NCBI RefSeq assembly: GCF_900169075.1
Contig: NZ_LT827015.1
Span: forward strand, 1,674,001 to 1,738,000
From: Chryseobacterium phocaeense
GTDB taxonomy: Bacteria; Bacteroidota; Bacteroidia; Flavobacteriales; Weeksellaceae
Length of the DNA: 64,000 nucleotides
Direction of reading: 5' to 3'
Shown: in pieces, positions 51,015 to 58,942 of the stretch
How positions within the stretch are numbered: the stretch's first letter is position 1
Layout: each line of letters opens with the position of its first letter
Notes under the pieces: generated by a model
Told to the model about the DNA's origin: nothing
Databases searched by the model: none
Seen by the model: the letters and a program-made list of their open reading frames with translations, nothing else
Translations under genes and position numbers: made by a program

Positions 51015-51075
51015 ATTTTCCAAGCCTTTACAAATCCTTGATAAATTCGACTTCCACAGCAAAATTGAGCAAATA

Positions 51076-51387
51076 ATGGAAGTTATCGCAATACAAAAAT
51101 CCGCATTGGATGGAATGACAAATGAACTGAAAGCACTTTTGGAATTGACCGAAAATGCCACAATGAAATACACTTCAATTTTCAAAGAAGAAAAATGGCT
51201 CGATAACCAGGAAGTGTGTTTGATGATGAACATTACCAAACGGACTTTGCAGACCTACAAGGATAAAGGACTATTGCCTTATTCCAAACTGAACCGCAAG
51301 AATTATTATAAACTCTCGGACGTACGGGCTTTGCTCGAAGCTGGACAGCCGTACAATACCAATGATAATGGATTTACTGACGAATGA
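51076..51387 (+). CDS. Helix-turn-helix excisionase-like protein
   Basis: The 103-residue protein has an N-terminal coiled region (MTNELKALLELTENATMKYTSIF) and a MerR/excisionase-type winged helix: WLDNQEVCLMMNITKRTLQTYKDKGLLPYSKLNRKNYYKLSDVRALLE (landmarks KRTLQTYKDKGLLPYSK). This is the Xis2c/Xis2d type of CTnDOT, which bends att DNA for excision. It overlaps the second HTH gene by 26 bases. Both probably act as recombination directionality factors or operon regulators. Confidence 0.82.
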   Translation: MEVIAIQKSALDGMTNELKALLELTENATMKYTSIFKEEKWLDNQEVCLMMNITKRTLQTYKDKGLLPYSKLNRKNYYKLSDVRALLEAGQPYNTNDNGFTDE

Positions 51388-51667
51388 TAATGAAGAAATC
51401 ATTTCCCATCAAGAAATGATTTTGATATTGAGAGACCGTATTGAAAGCATATTAAAAAACTATCGTCCCGTAATGAATGGAGAAATTTATTTGTCGGGCG
51501 AAGATGTATGCAAACTGTTACACATTAGCAAACGCACTTTACAGCAATATCGTGATGATAATATCCTGCCGTATATTCAGATTGGTGGCAAAATTATTTA
51601 TAAGGAAACAGATTTGATGACAATATTGGAGCAGAATTATATCAATCACAAAACTAATTCAGACTAA
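51362..51667 (+). CDS. Second helix-turn-helix excisionase-like protein
   Basis: The protein has 101 residues from 51362 or 99 from the ATG at 51368. It has an N-terminal coil (EEIISHQEMILILRDRIESILKNY) and a winged helix with LSGEDVCKLLHISKRTLQQYRDDNILPYIQIGGKIIYKETDLMTIL (landmarks KRTLQQYRDDNILPYIQ). It resembles the upstream protein in the HTH but not in detail, so the pair is like Xis2c/Xis2d. It overlaps the first gene by 26 bases. Confidence 0.82.
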   Translation: MIMDLLTNDNEEIISHQEMILILRDRIESILKNYRPVMNGEIYLSGEDVCKLLHISKRTLQQYRDDNILPYIQIGGKIIYKETDLMTILEQNYINHKTNSD

Positions 51668-51708
51668 GCTTTTTTATTGCATTAATACATCTAATAGCAA
51701 GAGTTTAG

Positions 51709-51716
51709 TATCTTTG
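51709..51716 (+). promoter_or_regulatory. -7 element for the structured leader
   Basis: TATCTTTG fits TAnnTTTG exactly and stands about 44 bases before the structured region. Transcription would begin near 51723 and include the folded leader. No clear -33 element is visible. Confidence 0.45.
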
Positions 51717-51759
51717 CTATGTAAAATATAGAAATACTTAAAGTGTTTTTGCTTTAAGT

Positions 51760-51914
51760 CCCACATTGAAAACTGGTAATTTTTAGACAACGGGACGATA
51801 AGGAAGAACGCTCATGTCATAGGCGTGGGCGCTCGCTTATTCGTTGTCGGGTATACCAGTGCCTCAATGTGCGGTAAGTGTAGTGGCCTGCGCTTTCTTT
51901 TTGTGCAGGGCTAC
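51760..51914 (+). ncRNA. Highly structured leader RNA candidate
   Basis: Four nested pairings are perfect: CACATTG (51762-51768) with CAATGTG (51865-51871), ACTGGTA (51772-51778) with TACCAGT (51854-51860), GACAACG (51786-51792) with CGTTGTC (51842-51848), and ATAAG (51798-51802) with CTTAT (51836-51840). The enclosed loop is GC-rich. A second hairpin follows: GTAG/CTAC with CCTGC/GCAGG (51880-51914). It precedes the receiver-domain gene by 25 bases. No known RNA family is recognised; it may be a regulatory 5' leader or an independent RNA. Confidence 0.5.
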
Positions 51915-51939
51915 ATCAACTTTAAAAAAGTATGATGAT

Positions 51940-52329
51940 ATGAAAACTGGTACATCCCAACAAAAAATTACACTCGCCTTTATCAATGATAAAAGCCCAA
52001 TTTTAGATTTAATTTGCAAAGACCTCATTGCTTCAGGAACTGAAGTCTTATTTCGTTCAGAAAGCATTGAAGATGGACTATCAAAATTATCTTCATTAAA
52101 TGAACTCCCTAAAATTTGTATTATCGACCTTGATTTTTACAACAAGAATGTTTTGGTTGAACTTCAAGAATTAAGAACAAAATATCCAACAATAAAACTT
52201 ATTGCACATAGTGATATTGATGATGCGAAAGTGGGTAAATATCTTTTAGATATTGGTTTTTCAAGTTACTTGCTGATTGGTAATGATGCGGAATATTTTA
52301 GAAAAGTAATAGAAGCCGTTATCAATTAG
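51940..52329 (+). CDS. Stand-alone receiver-domain (response regulator-like) protein
   Basis: From the ATG at 51940 the protein has 129 residues; a longer frame would run through the structured leader. It has the receiver layout: ITLAFINDKSPILDLICKDL, SLNELPKICIIDLDFYNKN with a phospho-acceptor-like aspartate, IKLIAHSDIDDAKVGKYLLDIGFSSYLL and a last helix. The output domain is missing, so it may act by protein contact or phosphotransfer. The usual acidic pair at the N-terminus is replaced by N-D-K, which questions phosphorylation. No histidine kinase is adjacent. Confidence 0.72.
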   Translation: MKTGTSQQKITLAFINDKSPILDLICKDLIASGTEVLFRSESIEDGLSKLSSLNELPKICIIDLDFYNKNVLVELQELRTKYPTIKLIAHSDIDDAKVGKYLLDIGFSSYLLIGNDAEYFRKVIEAVIN

Positions 52330-52340
52330 GATAAAATTCA

Positions 52341-53327
52341 CTAATTCTCATACAAAATACTAGCGATTTTTTTATCATTTAGTACAAACCTTATCTGCTC
52401 ATATTTTTGAATAGGGTGCATATCCTGTTCTGTAGCTGGCGGAAAATATTTTATTCCAATAGTCACGTTGGGTAAACTAAAACTCCAAGATGACCTGATT
52501 TTAAAATTCTTACCACACAATTGTTGATCGGATGAGTTCAGATACTCTTTGAATTTTGAAAGCCCTTCGATTTCAAATAATGTTTTCCAGTTTTTACGAA
52601 CTTCAAAAATGATATTTTCGTCAAGATTTTTCAGGATACTACTTTCATCGGAACTGTTACAGGCGTTTATAAAATCTCTGATGATTTTTCGTGGTTGTTT
52701 TTGAATTTCTCTGATTTCTTTCTTTTTGTTTTCAAGGTAAGTGCCAAAATCCTGATCCACTACTTTGGACAACTTGTAGTATCCTGAATGAAAAGCTTCT
52801 AAGGGAGATTTGTATAATCTATCAAAAAATGTTGCTTCATCAGGGTTATTGGTTTTAAAATGATCCAGAAGCAAAAAACCTTTTTCTTCAGTAGCACTGT
52901 TAACACCATCTGCAATATTTACAAAGTAGTACTGCTCTTTATCTTCGAACAAAACTTTGATTTTAGGGTTGAACTTTTCAGGCTTATTTACCGATGCTTT
53001 TACAAGATATTTCGTTTCATCCAAAGGATTTTCAATCCGTCTTCCCCAGCCATCAGTCGATAATTCTGATTGGTATCGGGATATTTGTATCCGTATTTCC
53101 TTCCGTCCTTTTTCGAGGTCGGTGGTAAATTCATATCCAGGAAAAGAATTGAGAATAGCCGTGTCTAATTCCCATTCCTCATAATCACTTGTAAAATTTA
53201 TTTGATAGCTAAATTCATATTCCCGAATGTAAACCGGAAATTGGAACTTGTTCCCGACGATTGTTTGCTCTAATAAGGTAATATCGGATTTTCTGTTTAC
53301 GGTTATTGAGATTTCAGTTTCAATCAT
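52341..53327 (-). CDS. Unrecognised 328-residue protein
   Basis: The protein has a beta-rich N-terminal half (SITVNRKSDITLLEQTIVGNKFQFPVYIREYEFSYQINF) and a helical C-terminal half with LENKKKEIREIQKQPRKIIRDFINACNSSDESSILKNLDENIIFEVRKNWKTL (landmarks RKIIRDFINACNSSDES), which hints at an NTF2-like fold. No signal peptide or membrane helix is seen. It is convergent with the receiver gene by 12 bases. I do not recognise the family. Confidence 0.6.
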   Translation of the reverse strand: MIETEISITVNRKSDITLLEQTIVGNKFQFPVYIREYEFSYQINFTSDYEEWELDTAILNSFPGYEFTTDLEKGRKEIRIQISRYQSELSTDGWGRRIENPLDETKYLVKASVNKPEKFNPKIKVLFEDKEQYYFVNIADGVNSATEEKGFLLLDHFKTNNPDEATFFDRLYKSPLEAFHSGYYKLSKVVDQDFGTYLENKKKEIREIQKQPRKIIRDFINACNSSDESSILKNLDENIIFEVRKNWKTLFEIEGLSKFKEYLNSSDQQLCGKNFKIRSSWSFSLPNVTIGIKYFPPATEQDMHPIQKYEQIRFVLNDKKIASILYEN

Positions 53328-53423
53328 TTTGAAATTTATTTTTACTGACAGTTTTAAAGTAATGCCATTTTTTTGTTCAAACCATTGTGCTTGAGAGTAG
53401 AAAGGAAATCAAGTGAAGACTGC

Positions 53424-53891
53424 TTAATCATTGTCGTCACCCAATTGGTCAATATATTTCAAAATTAGATTTACTTGTTTGTCCTCGGATTTTGTAGAGG
53501 ATATTTTTTCAATAATTTTGATCCTATCTTCTTTTGGTAATTTATTGAACGATTTTAAAACACCCGAATTTCTAAAAGTATCTAATATTTCTTTTTCTGT
53601 AATCGGCTCCTTTGAAGTCAATAAGTAAAGTGTCACAGTTACAGTGTCGCCACCACTTTTGCTGATTGCTTTCCTGATTTTGTCATTAATTGAAATTAGC
53701 TTGTCTTGTCCTCCAATCGTAAACAAATTAATACTGTCAATTGTGTAGTTGTCAATTGTACCAGATACTTTCAATGAACCCCATTTTCCTACGATATGTT
53801 TAGTGTTAGGTACTTGGATGTGATATGTCCAAGCACCTTTACCTGCTTCATATTTCAATTCGAGTTCCTCGTCCTTTACTAAGTATTTCAT
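53424..53891 (-). CDS. DUF1905-like domain protein
   Basis: The 155-residue protein has an N-terminal DUF1905 pattern (ELELKYEAGKGAWTYHIQVPNTKHIVGKWGSLKVSGTI) with beta strands like those of the protein at 1586-2026, then SINDKIRKAISKSGGDTVTVTLYLL. The C-terminus has EPITEKEILDTFRNSGVLKSF and a charged tail EDRIKIIEKISSTKSEDKQ, unlike the YdeI tail. Function unknown. It stands 96 bases upstream of the 328-residue gene on the same strand. Confidence 0.65.
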   Translation of the reverse strand: MKYLVKDEELELKYEAGKGAWTYHIQVPNTKHIVGKWGSLKVSGTIDNYTIDSINLFTIGGQDKLISINDKIRKAISKSGGDTVTVTLYLLTSKEPITEKEILDTFRNSGVLKSFNKLPKEDRIKIIEKISSTKSEDKQVNLILKYIDQLGDDND

Positions 53892-54061
53892 CTTTTATGA
53901 CCTGTATTATAGCTTTACCGCTAACCCCATAATTTAGAAAATTTGGGTATTTTGTATAGGAATTAGTCTATTTGTTTTAAGGACAAATTTAATGAATTAG
54001 ATGCTAGGGTTATGGCAAATATTCTATTATAAACCATCATTAATCAGGCGACGTTCTTTTG

Positions 54062-54137
54062 CTTCTTTTCTTTGGTCGCTGTGTGAAAAGAAAAGAAGTC
54101 ATTACCAAATACAAAAAATGGGATACTGAATATCCCA
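54062..54137. other. Two perfect hairpins in the 53892-54288 gap
   Basis: CTTCTTTTCTTT (54062-54073) pairs with AAAGAAAAGAAG (54087-54098), a 12-bp stem. TGGGATA (54119-54125) pairs with TATCCCA (54131-54137). Neither has a terminator-like T run. The rest of this 397-base gap between genes holds the iterons described next and nothing else I recognise. Confidence 0.6.
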
Positions 54138-54194
54138 CGCAAAAAACTCGCAACCTGTTTGGTAAAATGTAAGGAAAGGGAATTGTGGGCCGGT

Positions 54195-54272
54195 GCATTT
54201 TTGCAAAGTGATTGCATCCGCTTTAAACCGCAAAAATGCGTTTCCGACCGTAGGAAGGAATTGCATTTTTGC
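54195..54272. repeat. Three iteron-like GCATTTTTGC repeats
   Basis: GCATTTTTGC at 54195-54204, its reverse complement GCAAAAATGC at 54230-54239, and GCATTTTTGC again at 54263-54272. Start-to-start spacing is 35 and 33 bases, close to three helix turns. They lie between the uncharacterised genes and the PRTRC cluster, next to two hairpins, and resemble iterons of plasmid origins. Confidence 0.55.
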
Positions 54273-54288
54273 CCGCCGATTTCGGCTT

Positions 54289-55095
54289 TTAGGCAACTTT
54301 TATCGGGTGGGTGCGGAAATCTTTCAGATTGTGAAAAAATCCTTTGTATTCAGTCATTCCCCTGCGAAACAAGTTCCATAGCAAAGAACAACCCATTTGG
54401 GTTAATGAGGAATTGATAAACAAATCCTGGTGTTCCAATGCTTCGGCAAGTGAGCAACTTGGCGTGCTGTCCTCTTGTTCGGATTGCTTCAGCAATTCGC
54501 CAAATTCATCGGTAACAAATGGCAGGCTTGCCACCGTTTGGTATTTTTCTGAATTGGGTTGCTTTATCTCTCCGATAGTGGATAATATCACTTGTCCTGT
54601 ATCTTGGCTGTTCCCAAAATCCAACCAATATTTTGGCTCATCTTGGTAGTGTCTGCGGTAACTTATTTCTTTAAGAATTTCAGCAACGCCAAACCTCGCC
54701 TGTACATTGTCCATACAAGTAATGGTAATGATTGCCCTTGCTTTTTCGGGTGGTCTGCCAAAATTGTCCTTTTCAAATTTTACCGTTTCGGCTTTCCAAT
54801 TCGTACCTGCCCAACGGTTGCAACGATTGATTAAAGCAACGGATTTATATAATCCTGTTTCACTTTCTGCAAATCGTTGTCTGCCCAAATTGGCACTCGT
54901 GATAACATCATCGTCCCAAAGGCGGACTTGTAACCCTGCGTGTCCCAACGCAATCAAACTTTCGTTTATTTCCATTAAAGCAGTCAATACTTTTGAGCCT
55001 GTACCACCTGCTCCGATAAGGTTTATCGAAATCGGATTGGTAGGATTGAGCAGGTAATTATCTGTAAAATGAACTGCGGTTTTTTCTGTATTCAT
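54289..55095 (-). CDS. PRTRC system ThiF family protein
   Basis: The ATG at 55095 shares bases with the stop of the upstream gene (ATGA overlap); the frame one codon longer would use GTG. The 268-residue protein has a ThiF/E1-like Rossmann start ISINLIGAGGTGSKVLTAL, VRLWDDDVITSANLGRQRF, and ARAIITITCMDNVQARFG, then ILKEISYRRHYQDEPKYWLDFGN. ThiF proteins adenylate ubiquitin-like partners; in PRTRC systems the partner is unknown. It is the last gene of the PRTRC cluster on the minus strand. Confidence 0.88.
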   Translation of the reverse strand: MNTEKTAVHFTDNYLLNPTNPISINLIGAGGTGSKVLTALMEINESLIALGHAGLQVRLWDDDVITSANLGRQRFAESETGLYKSVALINRCNRWAGTNWKAETVKFEKDNFGRPPEKARAIITITCMDNVQARFGVAEILKEISYRRHYQDEPKYWLDFGNSQDTGQVILSTIGEIKQPNSEKYQTVASLPFVTDEFGELLKQSEQEDSTPSCSLAEALEHQDLFINSSLTQMGCSLLWNLFRRGMTEYKGFFHNLKDFRTHPIKVA

Positions 55096-55817
55096 CACAA
55101 TAGATTTTTAATGGTTTTATTGTTCTTTTTTAATACTTCTTTCGGAAAGGGTTTATCAGTACCAATAAGGTCTTTCCAAAGATTTACAATATTTGTTTTC
55201 GTCAAGTTCTCGCATAAAGAATGGCTGAAATAGGAATTGAAAAAATAATGCTCCCACGCTCGGATAAATTCCTCAACCGAAGCCGAATTTTTAATGTCTA
55301 TGCTTACCGTACCCATACATACATTGCCCTTTTCGTAGATATTGAAGAAAGGTGCATAATGCAATGGCGTTTTCTCGGTGGGTCTTCTGTCATATGCCAA
55401 AGCAAATACGGTAAGACTGCTTTTGCTCGCTAACCATAGCATTGGCGGTACTTGTGACATTCCGTTGGGTATGCCCAAACTATCCACAAAATACAGTTTC
55501 CGTTGTTGTGTTTTGGTGTACCAAAGTACCGTACCTTTTTCAGCACTTGGGTTGATATGCAGAATATTTGTAGGCAATATTCCCTTTGGTTTTAAAAAGG
55601 CTGTGTTCTTTTCTTCATCAGTCTGTAAAGACTTTACCAATACGTTTGCTTCCTTTACCGTCAATGGGTGGGCATTGATTGGCGTTCCGTTGCTGTCCAT
55701 ATCGAAATGCTCCACGTACATATCGGTTTCAGTTCCTTTGGTTTCATAGAAAACCAAAGCGGATTTCGGATAGTACAATGTTCCAAAATGGTCTGTTATA
55801 TCTGTTGTTGTGTTCAT
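55095..55817 (-). CDS. PRTRC system protein B
   Basis: The 240-residue protein begins TTDITDHFGTLYYPKSALVFYETKG and carries MSQVPPMLWLASKSSLTVFALAYDRRPTEKTPLHYAPFFNIYEKGNVCMGTV (landmarks LWLA and LHYAPFFN). This fits PRTRC protein B. Its start overlaps the stop of the F-position gene by four bases and its stop overlaps the ThiF start, so the three are coupled. Its biochemical role is not known; PRTRC clusters are linked to ParB and plasmid maintenance. Confidence 0.82.
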   Translation of the reverse strand: MNTTTDITDHFGTLYYPKSALVFYETKGTETDMYVEHFDMDSNGTPINAHPLTVKEANVLVKSLQTDEEKNTAFLKPKGILPTNILHINPSAEKGTVLWYTKTQQRKLYFVDSLGIPNGMSQVPPMLWLASKSSLTVFALAYDRRPTEKTPLHYAPFFNIYEKGNVCMGTVSIDIKNSASVEEFIRAWEHYFFNSYFSHSLCENLTKTNIVNLWKDLIGTDKPFPKEVLKKNNKTIKNLL

Positions 55818-56980
55818 TTTTCTGTTGTTTTGTATTCGTATAATAATCCACTCAAATCATTCAATAAATCAAACAAACGGTTCTCAAAATCGAGGTTGGA
55901 TATTGGTATATCGCTTCCATCAAACCGTTTGGAAATAGTTGGTTCTTCCATTGCTCCATACTCGTTAAATTCATTGTTGATGGTATCTGAAAGGCTTTCG
56001 TACAACCAACCTTTGGTATCTGCAATAAATGAAATGTACTTTTCCATTCCGATTACTTCATTTTCGTCATCATCATTATAAGGGTCCTTTTCGGGCAAGG
56101 AGGCATTTCTGAAAATGGTTTCATTCGGATATTCCGTAAAAAGGGCGAACGCATTACAAGCTATTTGCCAACATTCCTTGTCGAACATATCAACACTTTT
56201 AAATCGGTTCAAACGCTGTTCAAATACCTTTAGATTAGTTCGATTAAATAGCTTTTGTTCTATTCTATCGCCAATGTATTCGGCATTTCTCAATTCACTT
56301 TTATAGCTTTCAGTTTCTTCCGTTTCCTCGTCCTGTTCCACCCAATCGTTCATCATTTCGTAGAGCCAATACAAATAGCTTTCTTCCTGTCTGTAATATG
56401 GAATTTGGGCAATGTGGTACAGATAACTATACACCGATAGTAGAAGCTGTGCAGTCATTTTATGCTTCGGGTCTTTGAGCATTTTAAAGAGTGGTGCAAT
56501 AGGAATATAATACAAAGTTGTTCCTGTGCGGTATCGTTCCTCGCTCAAAAAATAGGTTTTACCGCTATCCTGTATCAATTTGAAACCATCCCAATTGATA
56601 TTGGTACGCTTCACTTTGGTTTCCATATCCCACATAGCCAATGCCATCTTGTAGGGAAATTCAAAATCTTTGGTTTGCATTGGTTCAATGCTGTAATGAT
56701 TGGAAAGCTTGGAAAGGGACTTGTAAAAATCCCTCTCCGTTTTCTGACAAGCCTCTACGGATTGTGCTGTTTTCAGTTTGGGCAGAAACGTACACTTTAG
56801 AATACCATTGGGAGCATTGCTATCGGTACGGATTTCTGCTTGTCTTTCTGCACTTGGTTTGCGTCCTTTGGTCTTTGCATCCAACTGGCGAACTCGCCCA
56901 ACTGTCGGCGCAATTGCCGTTGTCGTTTTTGTTCGGGTATGCTGATAGTTCCCGATATGATGTTGCGTTGCATAATTCAT
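55814..56980 (-). CDS. PRTRC-cluster protein in the F position
   Basis: The 388-residue protein starts MNYATQHHIGNYQHTRTKTT and has a basic, disordered N-terminus, then helical stretches (FEFPYKMALAMWDMETKVKR, HKMTAQLLLSVYSYLYHIAQIPYYRQEESYLYWLYEMM) and an acidic tail. The position between PRTRC C and B suggests protein F, but I cannot confirm the motif. No enzyme motif is visible. It overlaps the downstream PRTRC B gene by four bases. Confidence 0.68.
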   Translation of the reverse strand: MNYATQHHIGNYQHTRTKTTTAIAPTVGRVRQLDAKTKGRKPSAERQAEIRTDSNAPNGILKCTFLPKLKTAQSVEACQKTERDFYKSLSKLSNHYSIEPMQTKDFEFPYKMALAMWDMETKVKRTNINWDGFKLIQDSGKTYFLSEERYRTGTTLYYIPIAPLFKMLKDPKHKMTAQLLLSVYSYLYHIAQIPYYRQEESYLYWLYEMMNDWVEQDEETEETESYKSELRNAEYIGDRIEQKLFNRTNLKVFEQRLNRFKSVDMFDKECWQIACNAFALFTEYPNETIFRNASLPEKDPYNDDDENEVIGMEKYISFIADTKGWLYESLSDTINNEFNEYGAMEEPTISKRFDGSDIPISNLDFENRLFDLLNDLSGLLYEYKTTEK

Positions 56981-56995
56981 CGCTTTAATATTTGG

Positions 56996-57214
56996 TTAAC
57001 CTTTCGTACCCATTACGCTTTCAAATTTGTACTCGACTGCATCATCTTTAATTTGCGGTGCAGATGCTTTTGCAGTTGTCAGAATGGGGTACATATTGGC
57101 ATAAAAATTCATCACGGCTTCCACGCTCCAACGTGGTTCTGGGTCGGTCAGTCTGATGTCCTGTCCTTTATCTTTGAGTATAAAAACTCTTTCTAATTGC
57201 GTTGCTAATAACAT
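56996..57214 (-). CDS. PRTRC system protein C
   Basis: The 72-residue protein has a first strand LERVFILKDKGQDIRLTDPEP, then RWSVEAVMNFYANMYPILTTAKASAPQIKDDAVEYKFESVMGTKG, matching PRTRC protein C with its Y-P-x-L-T-T-A-x-x-x-x-P pattern. It is a ubiquitin-like small protein in some reconstructions, a candidate partner of the ThiF protein. It lies eleven bases after PRTRC E. Confidence 0.85.
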   Translation of the reverse strand: MLLATQLERVFILKDKGQDIRLTDPEPRWSVEAVMNFYANMYPILTTAKASAPQIKDDAVEYKFESVMGTKG

Positions 57215-57225
57215 AATGTTCTGTT

Positions 57226-57843
57226 TTAATGATTACTATTCTTTTCATCTTCGTCTGTTTCATCAATAGGATAATCGGCAGTAATTTCTTGTTCTATTGG
57301 TGGTTCGGGTTTTGCTTCGTCCATTGCTCCGAAAAGGCTCGGTGTTGCGAATTTGTCGGATAATGCTGTTTTGCGTTTGCGTATCTCGTCTGCTTTTTCG
57401 GGAAACTCCGTTAAATCGGGTACTTTTATCCACGCTTCACGGAACTTACCCTCTTTTTCCAACTCGTCCGCCTTTGCCATTGCATCTTTAAACTTCTTGT
57501 CTTTGGCTTCTTTTTCTTTTTTCTCTTTTTCGGTTTTTGCTTTCTCGATTGCCGATTGTGCTTTGGCTTCATCAAGTTGCTTTTGAAATTTCTCCATATC
57601 CACCATTAAGCCCGATACCTTTTGTATAGGTGTGGTTATCTGCTCAAAAAATCCCTCATCAAACTCTTGGGGCGTGGCGTTAAATGTCAATGGGGGAATT
57701 AGATTTTTTGCACTATCTCCACACGCTTCGTTGTTGAGCAATACCGTTACAATTAGGTTGCTTTCTATTCCTTTTGAAATGTTCAGTTGCAATACTCCTG
57801 TAAAGTCCAACTGCTGTATCTGATTGAAAAAATTTGTATTCAT
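57226..57843 (-). CDS. PRTRC system protein E
   Basis: The 205-residue protein begins NTNFFNQIQQLDFTGVLQLNI, then LIPPLTFNATPQEFDEGFFEQI. A long lysine-rich coiled coil follows (IEKAKTEKEKKEKEAKDKKFKDAM), with an acidic tail. This matches PRTRC protein E. It is the most upstream recognised PRTRC gene here, so it may be transcribed first. A PRTRC ParB-like gene is not visible in this cluster. Confidence 0.83.
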   Translation of the reverse strand: MNTNFFNQIQQLDFTGVLQLNISKGIESNLIVTVLLNNEACGDSAKNLIPPLTFNATPQEFDEGFFEQITTPIQKVSGLMVDMEKFQKQLDEAKAQSAIEKAKTEKEKKEKEAKDKKFKDAMAKADELEKEGKFREAWIKVPDLTEFPEKADEIRKRKTALSDKFATPSLFGAMDEAKPEPPIEQEITADYPIDETDEDEKNSNH

Positions 57844-57855
57844 CGTTCTTAAATT

Positions 57856-58038
57856 TTAATTGTTATTACTTTTTTCTTTTTTAAGTTTCTTGTGCATATC
57901 TGCCCAATATTCCTGTCTTTCCTTGTCTGTTTCTGTTGGTGGGTCGTGCAGATATTCTTTATACCAACCTGTTTGTTGAATAGCTTTTATGAGGTCGGTA
58001 ACTTCAATCCAATTCCCTTTTTTATCTATGATTTTCAT
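57856..58038 (-). CDS. Small acidic/basic protein, unrecognised
   Basis: The 60-residue protein is strongly charged with W-I-E-V-T-D-L-I-K-A-I-Q at the start and a lysine-rich end (KKLKKEKSNNN). It lies twelve bases upstream of PRTRC E on the same strand. The spacing and orientation support a real gene, but function is unknown. Confidence 0.55.
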   Translation of the reverse strand: MKIIDKKGNWIEVTDLIKAIQQTGWYKEYLHDPPTETDKERQEYWADMHKKLKKEKSNNN

Positions 58039-58056
58039 CGTACTTGGCTTTAAGTG

Positions 58057-58398
58057 TTATTTACTGATTTCCGCTATTTGGTCAATCCTACCATAGATGA
58101 TACTTCGAAGACTTTTTTTGTCGGGAGCGTTGTATTCTGCCCAACTGCCGTACTGCTTTACGATATAGGATTTTAAAACATCCTCAAATCCAAAGCGATA
58201 ACCCATAAGCGGTACAGCTCTTTTGAAATAGGCGTTTCGGTTTACTGCTTCTGCAAGCCAATTTTTTTCGGCTCGGTTCAATTTTTCGCCTTTGTTCAGT
58301 TTTTCCCTTAATAAGTAAACCTTTGCATTTTGCAGGGTTGCCAATTCGGGTACATCGTGGCGTACAAACTTTGTGGCTATTATTGTTACTATTTCCAT
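58057..58398 (-). CDS. ICE-conserved protein, unrecognised
   Basis: The 113-residue protein has helices with HDVPELATLQNAKVYLLREKLNKGEKLNRAEKNWLAEAVN and LMGYRFGFEDVLKSYIVKQYG. It has no signal peptide or membrane helix. Similar proteins occur next to PRTRC genes in other Bacteroidetes elements, but I recall no function. Confidence 0.6.
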   Translation of the reverse strand: MEIVTIIATKFVRHDVPELATLQNAKVYLLREKLNKGEKLNRAEKNWLAEAVNRNAYFKRAVPLMGYRFGFEDVLKSYIVKQYGSWAEYNAPDKKSLRSIIYGRIDQIAEISK

Positions 58399-58409
58399 TG
58401 CGGTAGATT

Positions 58410-58571
58410 TTAAGGTTGCTGATTTTTGATTTTTCGTTCCAACAAGGTTTCCAATATCTCGTAATCACTTTCGTAAATTTCTCCTTCGAAATGGTAGGTG
58501 TCCGTTTCTTCATCAAACCCGTATTGTTCAAAATCTTCGTCTTCCAAATAAATATCTGTGAGTAGCTTCAT
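58410..58571 (-). CDS. Small acidic protein
   Basis: The ATG at 58571 gives 53 residues starting KLLTDIYLEDEDFEQYG; the longer frame to 58613 starts within the upstream gene. The protein is rich in D and E (EDEDFEQYGFDEETDTYHFEGE), which resembles DNA mimics, but that is speculation. It overlaps the Api92-like gene by 44 bases, so it is probably co-translated. Confidence 0.5.
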   Translation of the reverse strand: MKLLTDIYLEDEDFEQYGFDEETDTYHFEGEIYESDYEILETLLERKIKNQQP

Positions 58572-58890
58572 AAAATGTTGCCCTACCATATATAAGATTG
58601 CCCATTTCTTCATAATCCTGTGTAAAGTTCACTTCGTAATGTTCCGCTATCTTTTGAATTACTTCTATATTGGGCGACCATTTTGTTTCATACTGAAATT
58701 GCCCTTCATCGCCTTCATTCCAATAGATATTGAAGAAATAACCACCATTATTTTTAGAAATAAATTCGGGTAGTTGCCCTTCTTCGGTTTTTTCTTCCTT
58801 TTCCTTCATTGATTGAAAAAGTTCCTGTATTGCTGTGATTGTTACGGGTTTCCCCTCGAATACAACTGTATTACTGCACCAATTTGCCAT
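58528..58890 (-). CDS. Api92-like/DUF1281-type protein
   Basis: The 120-residue protein starts MANWCSNTVVFEGKPVTITAIQELFQ, with the typical W-C-x-N-x-V start of Api92-like proteins, a ferredoxin-like fold found on plasmids and phages. It goes on with YFFNIYWNEGDEGQFQYETKWSPNIEVIQKIAEHYEVNF and ends with a short basic tail. Function unknown, though linked to mobile elements. Confidence 0.75.
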   Translation of the reverse strand: MANWCSNTVVFEGKPVTITAIQELFQSMKEKEEKTEEGQLPEFISKNNGGYFFNIYWNEGDEGQFQYETKWSPNIEVIQKIAEHYEVNFTQDYEEMGNLIYGRATFYEATHRYLFGRRRF

Positions 58891-58942
58891 AACTTTTGTT
58901 TTTAGTAGGCTACCACCGATTAAAGCGGTAGCCTGTTGTTAT

